In this document: positions 12,714-27,700 of the stretch, in pieces
How positions within the stretch are numbered: the first letter of the stretch is position 1
Layout: the number at the start of each line of letters is the position of its first letter
NCBI GenBank assembly: GCA_037577475.1
Contig: CM075184.1
Span: forward strand, 15,924,094-15,988,093
Length of the DNA: 64,000 nt
Direction of reading: 5' to 3'
Source of the DNA: Chaunax sp. Z400
Taxonomy: Eukaryota; Chordata; Actinopteri; Lophiiformes; Chaunacidae
Translations under genes and position numbers: made by a program
The notes under the pieces: generated by a model
Seen by the model: the letters and a program-made list of their open reading frames with translations, nothing else
Told to the model about the DNA's origin: nothing
Databases searched by the model: none

Positions 12714-15700
12714 ATCTGTGGTTTTCTGTCCATTAAAATATACAATATTGAAAGGTATAGGTTTTAAACAAATGACTCAATATCACTTTATTTTAGATCC
12801 AATCTGAACATGTTGGGTTACTACACATACATTTGTCCCCTTCCAATATCAATAAGAAAGCCCACTTGGTACCTGAAGTGTGGGTCGAGTCCATGAAGTG
12901 GATCGGCTGTTGTGGTTGACAAAGTAGCGTCTTCCTTTATTGTCTCGCTTCTCCTCCCATCCTGGAGGAAGCCCAGATGAGGTGGGAAGTAGCTATTGAA
13001 TGACAAAATTGAATACAGTGATCAATACTGAAAACCTCAAACTCAATGAGTAACACAATACCAGCAAAGAAACACGTAACATTAATAAAACTATATTGGA
13101 ATTTCCAGAGTACAGGAAATGACATAAGCCATGGTGATAAAAGGATATACCTGTGAGTGTTGCATTCAATGAAGGAAGGAGGGAAATACTCACCACAGGA
13201 TTGATGGGATATTCCTCTCCCGTTGAAGCTCGGGCACTTCTTCTTAGACTGGAATGGCTTGAAATACTAGCACGATCCTTCATTAGTAGGGATAGATGTC
13301 ATGAGTGTGTATATATTTCCTACTCTCTTTCTCAAGAACCATACGATGCACAGAAAATGACTCACTGTCTGGGAGGTGTGCAGTTCACCAGTTGTGGGCC
13401 CTGATCCGTGAACACTTCTCTGCCCGTTGGAGCACGGGTGGAACTCAGGCACAGGCGAGCGGGGTGAAGGTGATGTGACCTGATTATTGCTGTGGGACAG
13501 GGCGGACTCGTCCTCTGTAATGACCTCCCAAGTCTAGAAGATGAGACAGAAGAGATTGATCAAGAAAAAACAGCAGCAGCCTGATCCATTTAGCTGTGCC
13601 AAATTATTCAAGTTTAAATATACAGTGTAAGCCGCTGAGAGCTCTGTTTCCAAAACCTACATGTTAGTTTGTTTAGACTCAATGAAAGTGTTTATGCCAA
13701 AGAATAGTCGAAACCACACTGCTGAAACCACCACTGCAACATCTGGTTTTAATGTGAGATCTACAGAGTGATCAAAACCCATTCACCTAAAAAGCATCTT
13801 AAAAGCTATGTTGTGGACAGGTTGTGGGACAAACCTGCAATACCTGATTTTTGGGCTTCTTGGGGCAGTGGAAAGACACACAAGGCTGACAAGTTGATAT
13901 GTTGATCTAGTTAACAAACAGGTGCCTCTTTACACATCTAACAGATATAGTACATTAGTTTTGCAACGGTATGATGAACGTCTCAGTAAACACCACGGGA
14001 TGACACTATACAGTGTGCAGAGCTCCCGGTATCACAACATTGTATCAGAAGCAGGACTTGCACACTCAGACAACTCCCTAACCAAAGATGACCATCATGG
14101 GGAAAAGATGACCTGACAGCATCGCGACAGCACAGAATTAACCAAACTGTTAAACTAAATGTTTTTATTAAACTGACAAGTACATCTAAAAAAACAAGGG
14201 AAGGCTTCCCTTAGCTTCTGGGAGAAACACCACTATTGTTATAATTATCGTCGTATTTACAATGACCCATAAAGGAATGGAAACATGCATTTTATTTGGT
14301 TGAGGCCTTATCATAGTGGAATCATGAAACTATTCTCTAAGTGGAAGCATGATTAAAAAGCCTCCCTTCTGAAAATAAATGAAATAAAAAAACTACATCA
14401 CCCCCTTTTTGAAAAGAAATCTGGAGAAAAAGGGAACAGGTTCATTAACAAATGTGGATTTCAATAGTGCATTTAATGATCGAAATTTAGAAGGAAACTC
14501 CGTGATTTTTTGTAACGGAGCCATTCAATCTAATCCTATGGGAAAGTAATGCATATAAACGTAAACCACACTAATGTGTGTCTCAGTCTACGACTGTTTC
14601 TCCATAGTTTTGGTAGAAATTGAACTGATGGATTGTTATTATTATGATCATTTTAGTCCTTCTCGTCGTATGAACCTTCTTTGTTGAAGATGTTTCTTTG
14701 TCAGGGATTTAAGTCATGAATGGGAAACATAATCTGCACACAGGGATGATGTTTGTGAAGACAGGTGAACTAGTTGGACATGTTTCCTCATATTGCAGCC
14801 GCTTTGCGTCCACATTTCTTACAAACTGGGAATCCGTCCTCGAGTACTAATCGTTGTTGGTTTTTTTCGGATATCCAAAGTAGCCCCATGTTGCTGATTA
14901 TAGTTCCTTTTTTGGGGGATGGAGATCAGTGATATCTGTCTGGCTTTTCTCTGCCATTCCTCTGCTGCATATGTGTCAGTGGTGCAATGGCTCCTGCTGC
15001 GATGTCTGACAGGCAGTTGAGGAGAAGCAGAGATTCACTATTTGTCTTTTTTATTGAACCGGTAATAAGCAAATGTTCATGATATGATAACCATCAAATT
15101 TTATACCGTGGTATACCATGAAACCAGTGACCGCTGCAAACCTGCAGCACATTATCGTTCACTTGGGTGTTGTGTTTCTGTAAACTTGATAAAGTCTAAT
15201 ATCCTAGCCTTTTACTTCTGTTTTTGGTCTCCATCAACTCCTGATAGAAAAATCGGACTCTTTAGCTGCTTATGTTCCACATATTCACCACATAGTTTGT
15301 CTGTTGCTGTAGAGTTGGTTACAGGGTTTCTTTCAATCAAAACAGCTGTGCGTTGTGGCCAGAAAAAACGATGCTATGGCAGCTATGAGACTTAACCAAA
15401 ACACTTATGGGCAGAAAATTTACAACGATGATGCGAAAGATCTCTGTAAAGTCAAGAGCGTGTTTTCATATGCAAACACTCAAATGAGCATGCTGGGATT
15501 TTAAAATGTTCTGTGTTGTTTCTATGTAAGTAAACAAACCTAGCATTTGAAAACTCATGATCTATTGGCCTTAACAGAATGGAAAATTACAAGTAGATCT
15601 TAAAAGAACTCAGTAAAACAAAGACAAGTAGGACACAGAACAGGGCATGCAAATGACAACTTGTTACCAAGTTTAGATTACCTCAGGAGACTCTTGTGTG

Positions 15701-18700
15701 CTGTCATAGGGTTCTGAGATCTGTCTGCGTGTGATAAAAGGATGCTCCACCTCTGCATTATTGTTCTGTCCTCTTTGCATCTCCACATTACTGTCGCTGT
15801 TTAGAGCACAGTCATAAAACACCATCAGAACTGCAGCAACAAGGAAAGTGGTGTAAATTTTGCTGAAGAAACATTTATTACTGCATTGTGGGTCGTTGCC
15901 ACTGTGTAGTTCTGCTCTCATGGTTGACAAAGTAGGTTCTTCCCAGGTTGTCCTGCCGTTCCTCCCAGCCAGGGGGCATAGCAGGCAACCGCTGACTTTG
16001 TCTGGGACCTGACATGTCCTGAGCCTCCAGGAACTCCCAACCAGGCTGCATAACATAAACAAAAAGTTTTGAAATGACAGCACAAGCAGGTACAATGGTT
16101 TCCAATGGCAATGATGCACTTTGATAGACAACCATCATCAGAAAAAAAACCCAAAACAACAAAAACTCAGATCCTGGTTTATTTTCGACATGTAGAAATT
16201 CAGAGTGACTGGGAATCAAATCTATGACTTATTTTGACTGATTCTCTAACAAGTTGATTTAAGTCACCTTATCAGATTGACCAATCTAATAGGATATTAA
16301 CAGGTAAGAAGGCTCACTGCTAAACACAAGATGATCTGTGATATTTTGGAAGATCACGAGGTATCCTCTTGTTGAGGAAACATTAGTCATACTTACATCC
16401 TCAGTCTGATCTGCCGTTTCCTCCTCTGAACCAGGGTTTTTTGGGAGGTAGGTCATTTTGAGACGCAGGTGGCCTTTCACTCTGGACTTGTGGCTGCATG
16501 AAAAACATTTGTGTAATTTTTGTATGAGGAAGAAATGCATATTGTAAGGACTGTTTGAAAATAAAGTGTGAATTGTGGCCTATAATTTCTCCTGCAAATA
16601 AGCGCATGCAAAAACAGAATGTAAAACAGGTGCAGACAAAAAAATTCAACCATGCCAACCTTCGTGGGTGAAGCAGAAAATCCTTGAATGAGTATGGCCT
16701 TTCAGAATTAGGATTTTCTGTCTGAGAAAAAAAGGAATAAAAAGAAAATCTTTCACTCTCCAAACACTTTTACAGCCACATGAATAAATTTACTGCCTGT
16801 AACTGTACCATGTCACAGCATATTTAAAGAAACCCTTGTATGAGATGATGGTGACACACACCATGAGGGCCAATATGTGGGTGTTGTATTTATAATGAAA
16901 CAAAGCAGGAACGTAATATAAACAAGTTGGACAGTGTTTCCAAAACTATAGACAATGATGTGGAACAGACACTGGAATAAGGGTTGTTAGTGTTTTCACT
17001 GACACGGAGGCTTGGGTGGGACTGAGGTCAAGAGCTCGTAGAGTAAAAAGGCAAAACACATCCAACATACTTGAACTTCAAAAAGTCACAAAGAACAAGG
17101 ATTTCCCACAACAAAGAACTCACCGGTATCTGATTTAAAGGGACATCCACCTGTCCCAGAAAGTCATCTCGTGTCTGATAGGGAGAGAGAGAGGGAGTCA
17201 CACAGACGTCAGGATCATGACTATATTATACAACTCATACACAAACACACACACACACACAAGCTTAGACATGTTCTGTTCCTCAGTTGCCTTTGGAGCA
17301 ATAAGTGCCACTGTAATATCCCCATAGGAACAAGGAGTGTGTTTTTTTTAGTGATTATCTGCCATCATGTCTCTATCATATTGAGACAAGGCTTTCAAAC
17401 TCTGTAATCATTAGATAATTATATAATAATTCATTATCTCTTATGACCAGCACAATCACTGCTCTCTATTCCTACAGTATTTGAAACACAGAGTCATTGG
17501 ACTTGATCTGTGTCCGTATTGATTAAGTATGGAGCCTAGATAGGAGTGTTTACCAGTTCGCAATGAATGGCTGTATTGTGTTACCAAAACAATGTAGCAT
17601 TTGTCAGATAAACGGCCTCTTCTCTGAACACTTCACACATTCAATGTATGCCTTCATGCATCTGTTACAGTCTTGAAGGCTGAAGGCAAATGCACACTGC
17701 AGCGTGGGAGTCAGCTTTGAGATCAAATTAACACCTGGGCAGGCCAGACTACCCAACAGCAGCAGAGAACAAATATAGAAGGAGGCCTCGTACATCCTGT
17801 CCTTGAATTCATAATTGTGCCGCAAAAAAAAAAAGGAGTTAAGTCTAGGTTAGAAGAAAAGCTACTTGCATACCAACAATGACCAGTCTGAACAACCATT
17901 CATTCATTCCATCCTTTACCTTCTTCACACCCATATGAACATCGTGCCTATATGAGTGGGTCATGTGATTTTTTTTAACAACTAGTAACTTTAAGCCAAT
18001 AAAAGTAATTACTGATTATTTTATTGCCATTACAAGTAAACAAACGACATTTATTATGGATTGCTTGCAATTTTCTCTATTTACAAATTCAATTATACTC
18101 AATGGCATTTACACACCACAGCCTAGGGGCTATTAAGAAAGTTAAAATGTGGTGTTCTTCATGGGTGGCTACAACAATGTCCAGTACACTGGAGGTTTAC
18201 TGGGACGTATGAGTGTATACAGTATACACAGTAGCCTGGTTTCATATACAGTATTGTCACGCACCATTTTTGTCCCTTCTGTATTTATGGTTCTAACAGT
18301 TTATGACAGTAGAGAGAGAACCAATGCTTCTAACTCGAAAGAAGATAAAGCCTCGAGACACTGGACTTAATGAAAAGTTGAGACACATTTCAAAACGTCA
18401 CTGTCACGTCCCACAATGCATTGTTTCCTAGATCAAATCAATAACACAAGTATGTCTCTTGAAGTAGACTCACTCACTCATCAGAGTTCAAAATTCAGAA
18501 AGAAATAGATCAATTACTATGCAAAACTTCTGAAAGGATAAAATTCATATTTTCACATTAGTTGCTGGCACTGATCAGATCTACATTCACCTCATCTCCA
18601 CTTCCATTAGAACCACAGTATGGATTAGGGATCGACAGATTAGGGTTGAGATTATTAGTAATCGAGGAGACCAATTTGCCGTAAAAATGAAAATCTTAAT

Positions 18701-21700
18701 GTCAGAATTTAGAATAACCAGTGATGGAATGTAACTAAGTACATTTACTGAAGCGCGGTCCTAAACTACATTTTCGAGGTATTTGTATTTTGAGTATTTC
18801 CATTTTCTGCTACTTTATACTGCACCTCCACTACATTTGGGAGGCAAATGCTGTGCTTTTTACTCGACTACATTTCATAACTAAGTTACTAGCTACTTTA
18901 CTCACTAATTCAACATTATGTATTATTAAAGATTAAGCTACACAGCGGTATGCTCCATTCTGCGAATGTGTTCCTCTCAGTGTTGATACGAGTAACAAAT
19001 AACCAATCAGATCCAATCTGTGGGCAGAATATTGAGTGAGAGATCAAGGAGGTGACTACAGACAGAGAGTGGATGAGGCATCAGAGCCAAAAATAGTGCA
19101 TATTTGAAATATCTATTTAATGATGTTGATACCAGATCCAATAATTGGCCTGGGATAATCTTTCCTAGCATAAATGTCACAATATTTATCAATATTCTCT
19201 GCCCTTCATAACATCCTGCTCGAGGTTGAGGAACTGAACTATACAAACGATCACAGAGTAACTGGACAACTGACCCCTCTTTCAAATCAAAGCTCAGCTC
19301 AGTATTTCATAAACAGTAGTGTATAAACAATTACTGGCTAACAGTAATGTCCGTCCCTGCTAGTCGAGTAAGTCTTTGCCATTTCAGTAACAATCAGTAA
19401 ACACAAACTGAATTTTTCTGGACGCTTCCTGGATGTCGGGTGAGTTTAGACCAACCTTATGGAAGAGGAGGTTATGCTTTGGATGCATGCTCAAGATAAA
19501 AAGTTCACCATGGATAAATGTCCATTCAGAGCATCCCTAGAGTTTCATGTGACACTAAATGCAACTCAGTTTAGCATGTGACATTAAGCAGTGCTGACTA
19601 CATACTGTATGAGGTTGTGGCTACAGACACACGGTTTGGTATCTTCAGAGAAAGCTCAGTGGCATCTATCTTAGCTTGGCAACTACTTTTAACAGGTGGG
19701 CAGCAGCTTGTAAAACCTAAACTTCTGAAGCGGCACCAAATTAATGTTACTGAAGCAGGATGTTGAGCCATCCCATGTAGGAACTTTCATAGAAATATGT
19801 GACAACAGTGACATAAAATAAACTGAAACACGTTATATTTTTGCAAAGAAAAAAAACAACCCTCTACACTGTTTCCAAACTCTTTACTGCCACTGCAGGA
19901 GGCATTAACGTCAACTCAGATGACCTGCATTATTCCTTTTACTATGCTGACGGACGGAGAATATATAACCAAAAAATGATTTATCTGAAGGAAGATGAGG
20001 GACATCTGCTGGCTGTATTTTCCAGTTTTCAAACAATCCAAGTCTAAAAGATTAGCTTGGTGTTGGCTCCTCTTTGTTATGGCTGATTTCTCTGAACTTG
20101 TTGTAAGCTTTAAAGGAATCTAAATTGAAAAAGGAAATGCACCCCTCTATCACTAACACAACAGTGTGGCAGCTGCACTAATCTACTTCAGACTATCAAA
20201 GCTGGATAGTCCATAATGGTAGGACATGATCAACTTTTTGGTCCCGAGAATATCTAATTATAGATAAATGTCAAGTGGCTGTTTATCTGGCGATGAAACA
20301 ATTATGCTTTCATTGAGTTATGACTTTGGTCACAGCAGGGACATTTCTGATTCATGTTGTCACCTTCCTTGTGTTAAGCGATCACACCTGGATGTTCATT
20401 AACTTGTGTGTTGACGCATTCAGGGTTACGAGTGCACTGCAGATAAGAACGTCAGGCCTGAAACTTTCCTAAAAGCTTCCATTGTGAATTTCTTCAACCG
20501 TGATTCATTAAATTATATAACCTTTAAATATTTGCTTTGTTTTTGACATCAAAAAAATCTCAGCCACAAATGATGTCACATTCAGCTTATATACAGTAGG
20601 TCTGGGGAGTAGCAGATTTAGATTTTTTTCATGAGTAAAATGATTATATCGCAAAAATCAGAAATGTTTATTTTCTCATTTTTGTAGTAGATGTATTAAA
20701 CATTATTGTTGGGACTGTTTGCAGGCATGAGGTTATCCTTTTTACCACTGCTGTAAATCGAAGGTCATTTGTAAGTACAAAGCTTCTACAATTTGTCAGT
20801 CACGCCATTATATATCTCTTTTATTATTATTTATTATTTTCCCTGTTATTTGACTTATGCTGAATGAATATGAATTAAGTGAGCAACACTGTTGATGCTC
20901 CATTGGGGGGGTTGACATGGCCACCATGTAAACAAAGTTGAGAAGTATTTGATGCAGACTTTGAAGACGATGCATGATGTGACACTGTACTAAATATGCT
21001 AGGACTATAAGCATCAAGTGAAACGCTCAAGTGAAATCAGTATGCAAGATAATGATGTTTCAAATGCATCTCAAAGTGAGAAATGAGATTTCAAGCACAG
21101 ATTTAGATCTTCAAAAGTAAATGGCTCATTACTGCTGAAGACCTTCTTATTTGACAACCTGCTAAATGCAAGGAGAGGCTGACACCTGATACTTCACAAA
21201 CACTGCCTGGCAGGGGGACCCACAGGGAAGGGGCACACCACCCTTTTACTGGGAAAGGCTCACGCTCACATCCTGCCTACATTACATTACCCCCACCACA
21301 TAGACACACACACCATGTCCACAGATGGCTGGAATGACTGCGCGCTGCTCTAGTATCATGCTGTTAAATTTGAATCCACGAGACTGGGCAGTGCTACACA
21401 CCACCAGACTATCTGGAGTCAGGGTGAATATTTCAGAGGCACTTTATTTATATCAGCAAGGGGCTCTGCTTTTCCCACCACTAAAATTAGGCTGGGTAAA
21501 TACTTAAGTCTATTACTCATAGCACTTAAGGAATAAGAAAAATTAAGAACTATTCAAAAAGTTGAGCATGTCTTCAGACACAAACACATGAACAGACTCA
21601 GGAGAAAGAGGCAACTTTTCCAGATGGTTTTACTGTAATGTAACTGAACACCTCTGAATGTTTGTCTGTTTGTCCACATTGGGCTTGTTAATTGCATGTC

Positions 21701-24700
21701 ATAGCTGTAGAAAACATCTCAGTTATTGAATTTCACTCTGTCCTGTAATGAGCCAAATGGCCATCACTGATTAAACTATGTCTGAAGGATCTGAATGTCA
21801 ATGACAGTGAAAGACAGCAGCAATGTCTCAGCATATTTATCCCCAATTATTTTAAGATGTCTAGAAGTGAACAAGTTCAAGAAAAAATAATCTGTTGAAC
21901 TTTCCTTCAGCAACAGTAACTCTAGAATGCAAACCTTAGTGTGAATGAAAAAGCATGAATATATGTGTTATTTACCATGACAGTCTAACTTTCATTAGAT
22001 GTCATTCAGACGTCCAAGTGTTGTCACTTGAGCAGTCAAACCAAAGCAGTATGGAATCTACTTAAACCAGTTGAACAACACTACAGGCCACTGTACTGTG
22101 CTCCTTCACAGGGCTTTTGTGTGTCATATATCTCTGACAAAATGCTTATTTGAGGACGGTTTGCCTCAGCTCATTCCTGATAGTGAGGGAGAATAAGTTA
22201 ATCCTGATTTAAGAAACGTTACACTCACCTTCGAGTTTTGACCTGGGCTCTTAGGTGTATTATTCCCTTTGTGGCTTGTGTTTACATCAGTAACAGAGTT
22301 AGCCAACTTGGCTGGGCAGCAAGGAGACAAATGAATGTGCACATGTGGAGAGCAAGGGCTACTGAGTTTTGGATTTGATATGTGACATGAAATTCCAGTG
22401 TTAGCATAGGGCAGCTCCAGGGAAAAGCTCCTTTGAATGGCGTGATGACGAACGTTTTCCTCAGGCATTTCCTGTCCTTTTGCTGATAAACAGGCCTTTT
22501 GATTTTTCTCTGATGGTTTAATTGAGGAGAACAAACAAGCAGAGGTACTACGATACAGTTTTTTGCGAGGGTTATGCTCACCCTCATGGTGTGCGGTTGG
22601 GTTAGGAGCCTCAGGACATCCCACATTGACTGTAGTCATAGTTGTAGCTCCCTTCCCAGGTAAAATTGGTCTCTGGTGGGCAAAGTGCAGCAGTAAGCTG
22701 CTAGAGTGACGATTCGATCTGTCTAGAGATGATGACAGTTCCATTACTTTACACCTCTCCTCCATTTTGCTTTTTGGTTCATCCTGTAAAGGAATATTAA
22801 ATTGCACCATATGTTTGGTGTCCCTGAACTCAGCTGAACAGCTTCCCTTTGGGAGACGACGGCCACTTATTGCTGTGGTGGTGGACCCTTTGCAAGTCAC
22901 TCCCTCATTATCTGGTGAAAATTCATTGGGAGATGTTTGAAGAGATGACTGATGAGTCCCCCTCACTGGTTGGAGAGAAGGTAAAGCGACTGGACTGACT
23001 GGGGAAGCAGGTGGGGTGCTACAGGGGCTTTTTGGAAATATAACCAAGGAGGAGCACCGTCTCAGTGGGACCTTGGACTTGCGACAGACTAGACTCCTCT
23101 TCTGGGTGGTCCTGTGTTTTTCTGGAGCCTCTGGCTCAAAGATGCTGTTGCTGCTACAATACCCAGGATCGCTTGCCATGCTGCTGCTGCACGAGCCTCC
23201 GTCAGATCCACTACCTGCTCCTCCTTCACAGCCCCCCAGGTCTCCATCCTCTATACTGCCATCGAGCTCTCCACTGACCTTTCCACAGGGCTGCAGCGAG
23301 ATCTGCAGAATGCTCTTCTTATTAAATCCTCCTGTGTTAACCCTGGGTATGAATACTGAAGAATATTGCGGTAAATTAGCATAGTCCGGTGACAGAGGAG
23401 TCACCTTCAAGTGGACAGTACCGTGTGCCCGAATCTCTGCGGGGCTACAAGCTGGCACACAGACTCCACTCTCCTCACCATGGCTGCTGAGGCTTTCTGA
23501 CAAAGGGTCCGTGTTGCTTCTCCTTGACGCAAAATGCAAGCGCAGCCGACGTGCCATTCGTTTAACTCTCTAATCCCTGCAGCGCTGGTAAGAGCTGCAT
23601 GATCAAACTTGCTGGAAGAAAAAAAAAAAGGAAAGCAAAGCAACTGCTCCGCACTCTGCTCTGTGATCACAATCATTAGTGGCTGTACATTGCCAAAATA
23701 GCTCTGGTGACAACCTACATTCCTGTCCAGGCTGATCTCAGCTTTTAGTGAGAGGAGGTCAGTGGTTCTGTTTGGAGATATGACCCAAACATATGACCTT
23801 TGAAACTAGAGCAATCCCAGAGGTTTGCCACTTTTGGGAGCTTAAATCCTACACACAAAATAAAATTACACTAAACTTTAAGAGTAGAGCTTCCACTGCT
23901 AACCTGTATCACAAACTTAGCTTAGCTTAGCTTAGCTGCTTGTTAACTACCTCAAAAGTTCCAATCAGATACACCACCTTGTGTCTTTCTGGCTGCCTCA
24001 CTCCTGTTGACTGCTTTGGAAAAAACAACATGGAAGCCCTCTATGCTGCAACTTAGACTGAAGCTCTGGTAAACTGTTACATCTGCCTCAGGTCACTTAC
24101 TCAAGACTACTTCCTGCTGCAGCTATATGCTTCTAATGTTTCTGCTGCTCTGGGCCCCCACAAATATTTTACCCAGTGCTATTGAATTACAGGAAATCAA
24201 AGAGAATGACTTTCAACAAAATTATGTATAAAGATGAGGACTGCGTTGCAAAATCTTATAGCACACAATAAAAGCACCACAGCCTGCGAAAATATGCAAG
24301 AGTGGGACTGTAAACTGCAAAAGTGTTCAAACTTATTTCATGCAAAAGTACAGCTCAAGTCAAGAGACATTTAAGAAAGGTTTTTACTCTTGCAAAAAAA
24401 ATAAAAATAAATAGAGATGCAGAGATAAAGTAATCCACCTATAGAAAACACAAGAAGATAAGAGCGAGAAAGAACTGGCAGTGCTTCGACAGTGACATGA
24501 CACCTGTTAAATGACACTTCTTGTAACAGTCAGTGCTGGTCTTATTTCCTCTCCATGGCTGTTGACAGTCATATTTATTAATGGCAGCCTATTGTGAGCT
24601 GGGCTGGCCTATTTCAGAGCATTGCTTCCAAATCAGTTTCAGTATAGGGTGTAGTGTTAAGACACGCAGCCATGACAAGGACATGATTCATCGGAGGAGA

Positions 24701-27700
24701 CCTCACTGCTGCATTAGAACACGGAGCCTATTTTTTAAACCAACATGACAAACTACCCGGACGCCTCATGATTGGCTATTAATCACTCATCTGTTCAAAT
24801 GCATGTTTAATTCATGGTGGTGCGTGGCCTATAAGATGAGAGTGGTGATGCCCACCACACATGATTTATTTTTTATTACATCATAGCATATGACACTAAG
24901 TCATACGGTATGAGGAAATAAAAAATAAATAATAAAGCAAAGCTTCCTGTAATATGCACATGTAAAGCGAACACTGTGCACAAGGAAACAGTGAAGAACA
25001 ATTTATATTGATAAACTATTTAGAGAGAGTGTCATTACAAACCGTGTCAACAGGGTGTGGTTAGGATAGAAGCTGGGCATGAGAGACAGAGGATGTCTCT
25101 CACAGCAGCATGAACAGTTGTAATGAGGCTAACAAGTGGCTAAGCTGTAGTGTTAAAGGGATAGTTCACCCCACAACTACAAATAACATATTTTTCCTCT
25201 TACCTGCAGAGATAATATATCAATCTAGAATGTTTTGGTGAAAGTTGTCAAGTTCTGAAGATTTTAGCCTTAGTTATGTCTCCCTTGTCTTGAATATGAC
25301 TGAACTTAGATGACACTTCCCTTGTGGTGTTCACGGCACAAAATGCATAAATAAATAAACTTGAAAAACTCAACGAAAACGAAACCTCTTTCCTAAAAGC
25401 CTTGACCCAGTTATTCAAGATAAACCACAGACATTGTTCTGAGTTGTTGCATGTATAGGTACTATATTCTTTCCACATCCTCATGCAGAAGGAAGCATCT
25501 AGATTTGCTGTAGAGCTTTTCAAATGCATGCTTTGAACACCACAAGCAAAGTGCCGTCTAGTTCCATTATATGTGAGAGAAACACACATATCTACAGCCA
25601 GAACGTCCCAAAATCTGCAACTCACGCCGAAAACAATCTAGATGGATAAATAGGACGACCTGTAAAAAGAATATGGCAGTGAACTGTCCCTTTAACATAA
25701 CTTTATGACATTTTACCGACACCTTCACCAACAATCAGCAACACGAATCCAAAGTTATTTTTTTCTGCATATTTCAGCCTTTTTTATCTTTTTATTATGA
25801 CATAGAGTCAGCTATAGAGGAGACAGGAATTGTGGGAGTGAGAGCAGGGGAAGACATGCGGCAAAGGGCCACAGGTGGGAATGGAACCCAGTGCTGCCGC
25901 TAGAGGACTGCAGCCCCGGTACACAGGGCGAATGCTCTACCGACCAAGCGAGTGACCCTCAGCAAAACATATCTGCCATGTCTGCAGTGAGGACAGAGAA
26001 TTGCAATATCTGGAAGAAGACAGCCTCTACAAAAGTAAATGAACATCTGAACTGGCATCAATCTGTATGAAGCACTGGAAAAACAGAGCTCTCTGGATGT
26101 TGAAATGTCAATTGAAAAAGACAATTATGTGCATACAGGTTCATAAATACATGTATGGTTTCAGTTAACCTTATGTTGCTGATAACATGCTCTACTATGC
26201 AATTCTGTAGCAGTGGCGACAAACTGACATAGTTACAACCAGGCTGTCTGGAATCATTCTCTATCTGGACTGATATCATTCCCCATTTTCCTTGTTACTG
26301 TACTAACTCAAAGTAATGCTTTTGGTCTAAGTCCTTCTTATGGAATTTCATCATTTTTTGATTTGTAATCATTTGATTTGTTGTCCAATACTGTTTCCAC
26401 AGTTTTTCCCCAGAACAAACCTCAAAGGCCAAGTGCTGTCTTCAGCTTTTATTGGAGGAGAGATTAGCTCTCTGCATAGCTGCGCACCTTGACACAAAAA
26501 CAGCAGACCAATACCTCCAAGTTTCTTTACACTGAGCTTGAAGACATGTAGAGTTAAAGCAGCAGGTCAGCCTGATCAACATTATCTGGACCTCAGAGGA
26601 CATTCTGCTTGTCTGAAGACAGATCTGACAACCAAGAAAGTGCTGGACCAGTTTTCATTAAAGTTTTTAAATTCTCACAGGGAACAATGTTAAAGAAGAG
26701 CTGCTTCTTATTCTTATTTATTTATTTGGTGCCACCTGAAGGACTCCTTCTCTTTCCTCCCTCACTAAAAGGCATAATCTGCTCAGCAAGCCAAGGACGT
26801 GTCTAATCAGCGTCAAGGGCACAAACGTCACTTTTACCATTTACAAGATGGCAGATCAGAAGTTGTTCATCACAACGTGAAACACCAGTTCTTAAATTTC
26901 ATGGCCTGCTGATATCAGTTTACAATATACATCATTTTGAGACATGGCATTCACAGGAAACTCATAATGGCTCTAGGTGAAAGGTCCAACTGTGCCTCCC
27001 AGAAATGATTAGGTTTTATCATTACAGAAGAATAATTATAAAGTGAACAACAAATGGCATGTCTCGTAAAGGACAGACCAACAGACCCAGTTTCACTGAC
27101 AAATATCAACAAGTTCTCCATCCATTCCTCTGTGTGTTAGGTCAGCAGTGCAGCACTCATGCACAGAAACACGTTCACAGTGCTGACACGCCCTCCAAAT
27201 TTTTATAAACACAGTCAGTGGATCACACTCTGGTTTGTTTTCTCATGTGACTGTGGACATGTGTAATGAAATGTTCGAGAAACATTCAGCATTACTACAA
27301 ATAAAATCACAAGCACAGTGAAGAAGAAGCTATCTGTGTGTGTGTGTGTGTCTGTGTGTGGACTGTCTAATCATTGATTTTTTTATTGCCAAAAAATCTT
27401 GTGCAACACTTCAAATTGTGCTGTTCAATATTGCACAAGTCCCTTTATAAATGACCAAGAAGCATAAAGAACAGCTGAAAGGGAGTGGGACAAAATAATC
27501 ACATGATTTTATTTTCATAGCACAGAAATGTTCGTTCTGTGCAGAATTGTGTCACGGTGTGCGTAGTGGAGATAAGAACAAACTGTTACAAAGAGCTGCC
27601 TGGTATGAAGCTGCACTGACTTAATTCGTCTGTGAATCTAATGTGCTGCTTGTTGTGATATTCACTGAGCAGACTACCAGTTTGGACAGGTTGAGGAATC

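Larger units (their letters stand above)
17175..22228 (-). other. nedd4 intron between the long-form first exon and exon 6
   Basis: About 5 kb with no further recognisable nedd4 exon. It holds a CA repeat (17240-17261) and a dispersed repeat at 18718-18960. The short open frames (for example near 19007-19285) show no domain and no conserved splice context. Confidence 0.7.

Noticed and set aside
12464..12745. An open frame of 93 codons with a 16-glutamine run
   Set aside because: It is the wrong frame of nedd4 exon 14; the frame that joins both neighbours in phase and carries WW3 reads alanine.
23016..23384. Plus-strand frames of up to 122 codons opposite the nedd4 long-form exon
   Set aside because: They are antisense to a better supported coding exon; composition follows from serine and proline codons on the other strand.
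25880..25965. Possible tRNA gene
   Set aside because: A-box and B-box words are present but diverged, and the tail is that of a dispersed SINE; no clover-leaf could be drawn.
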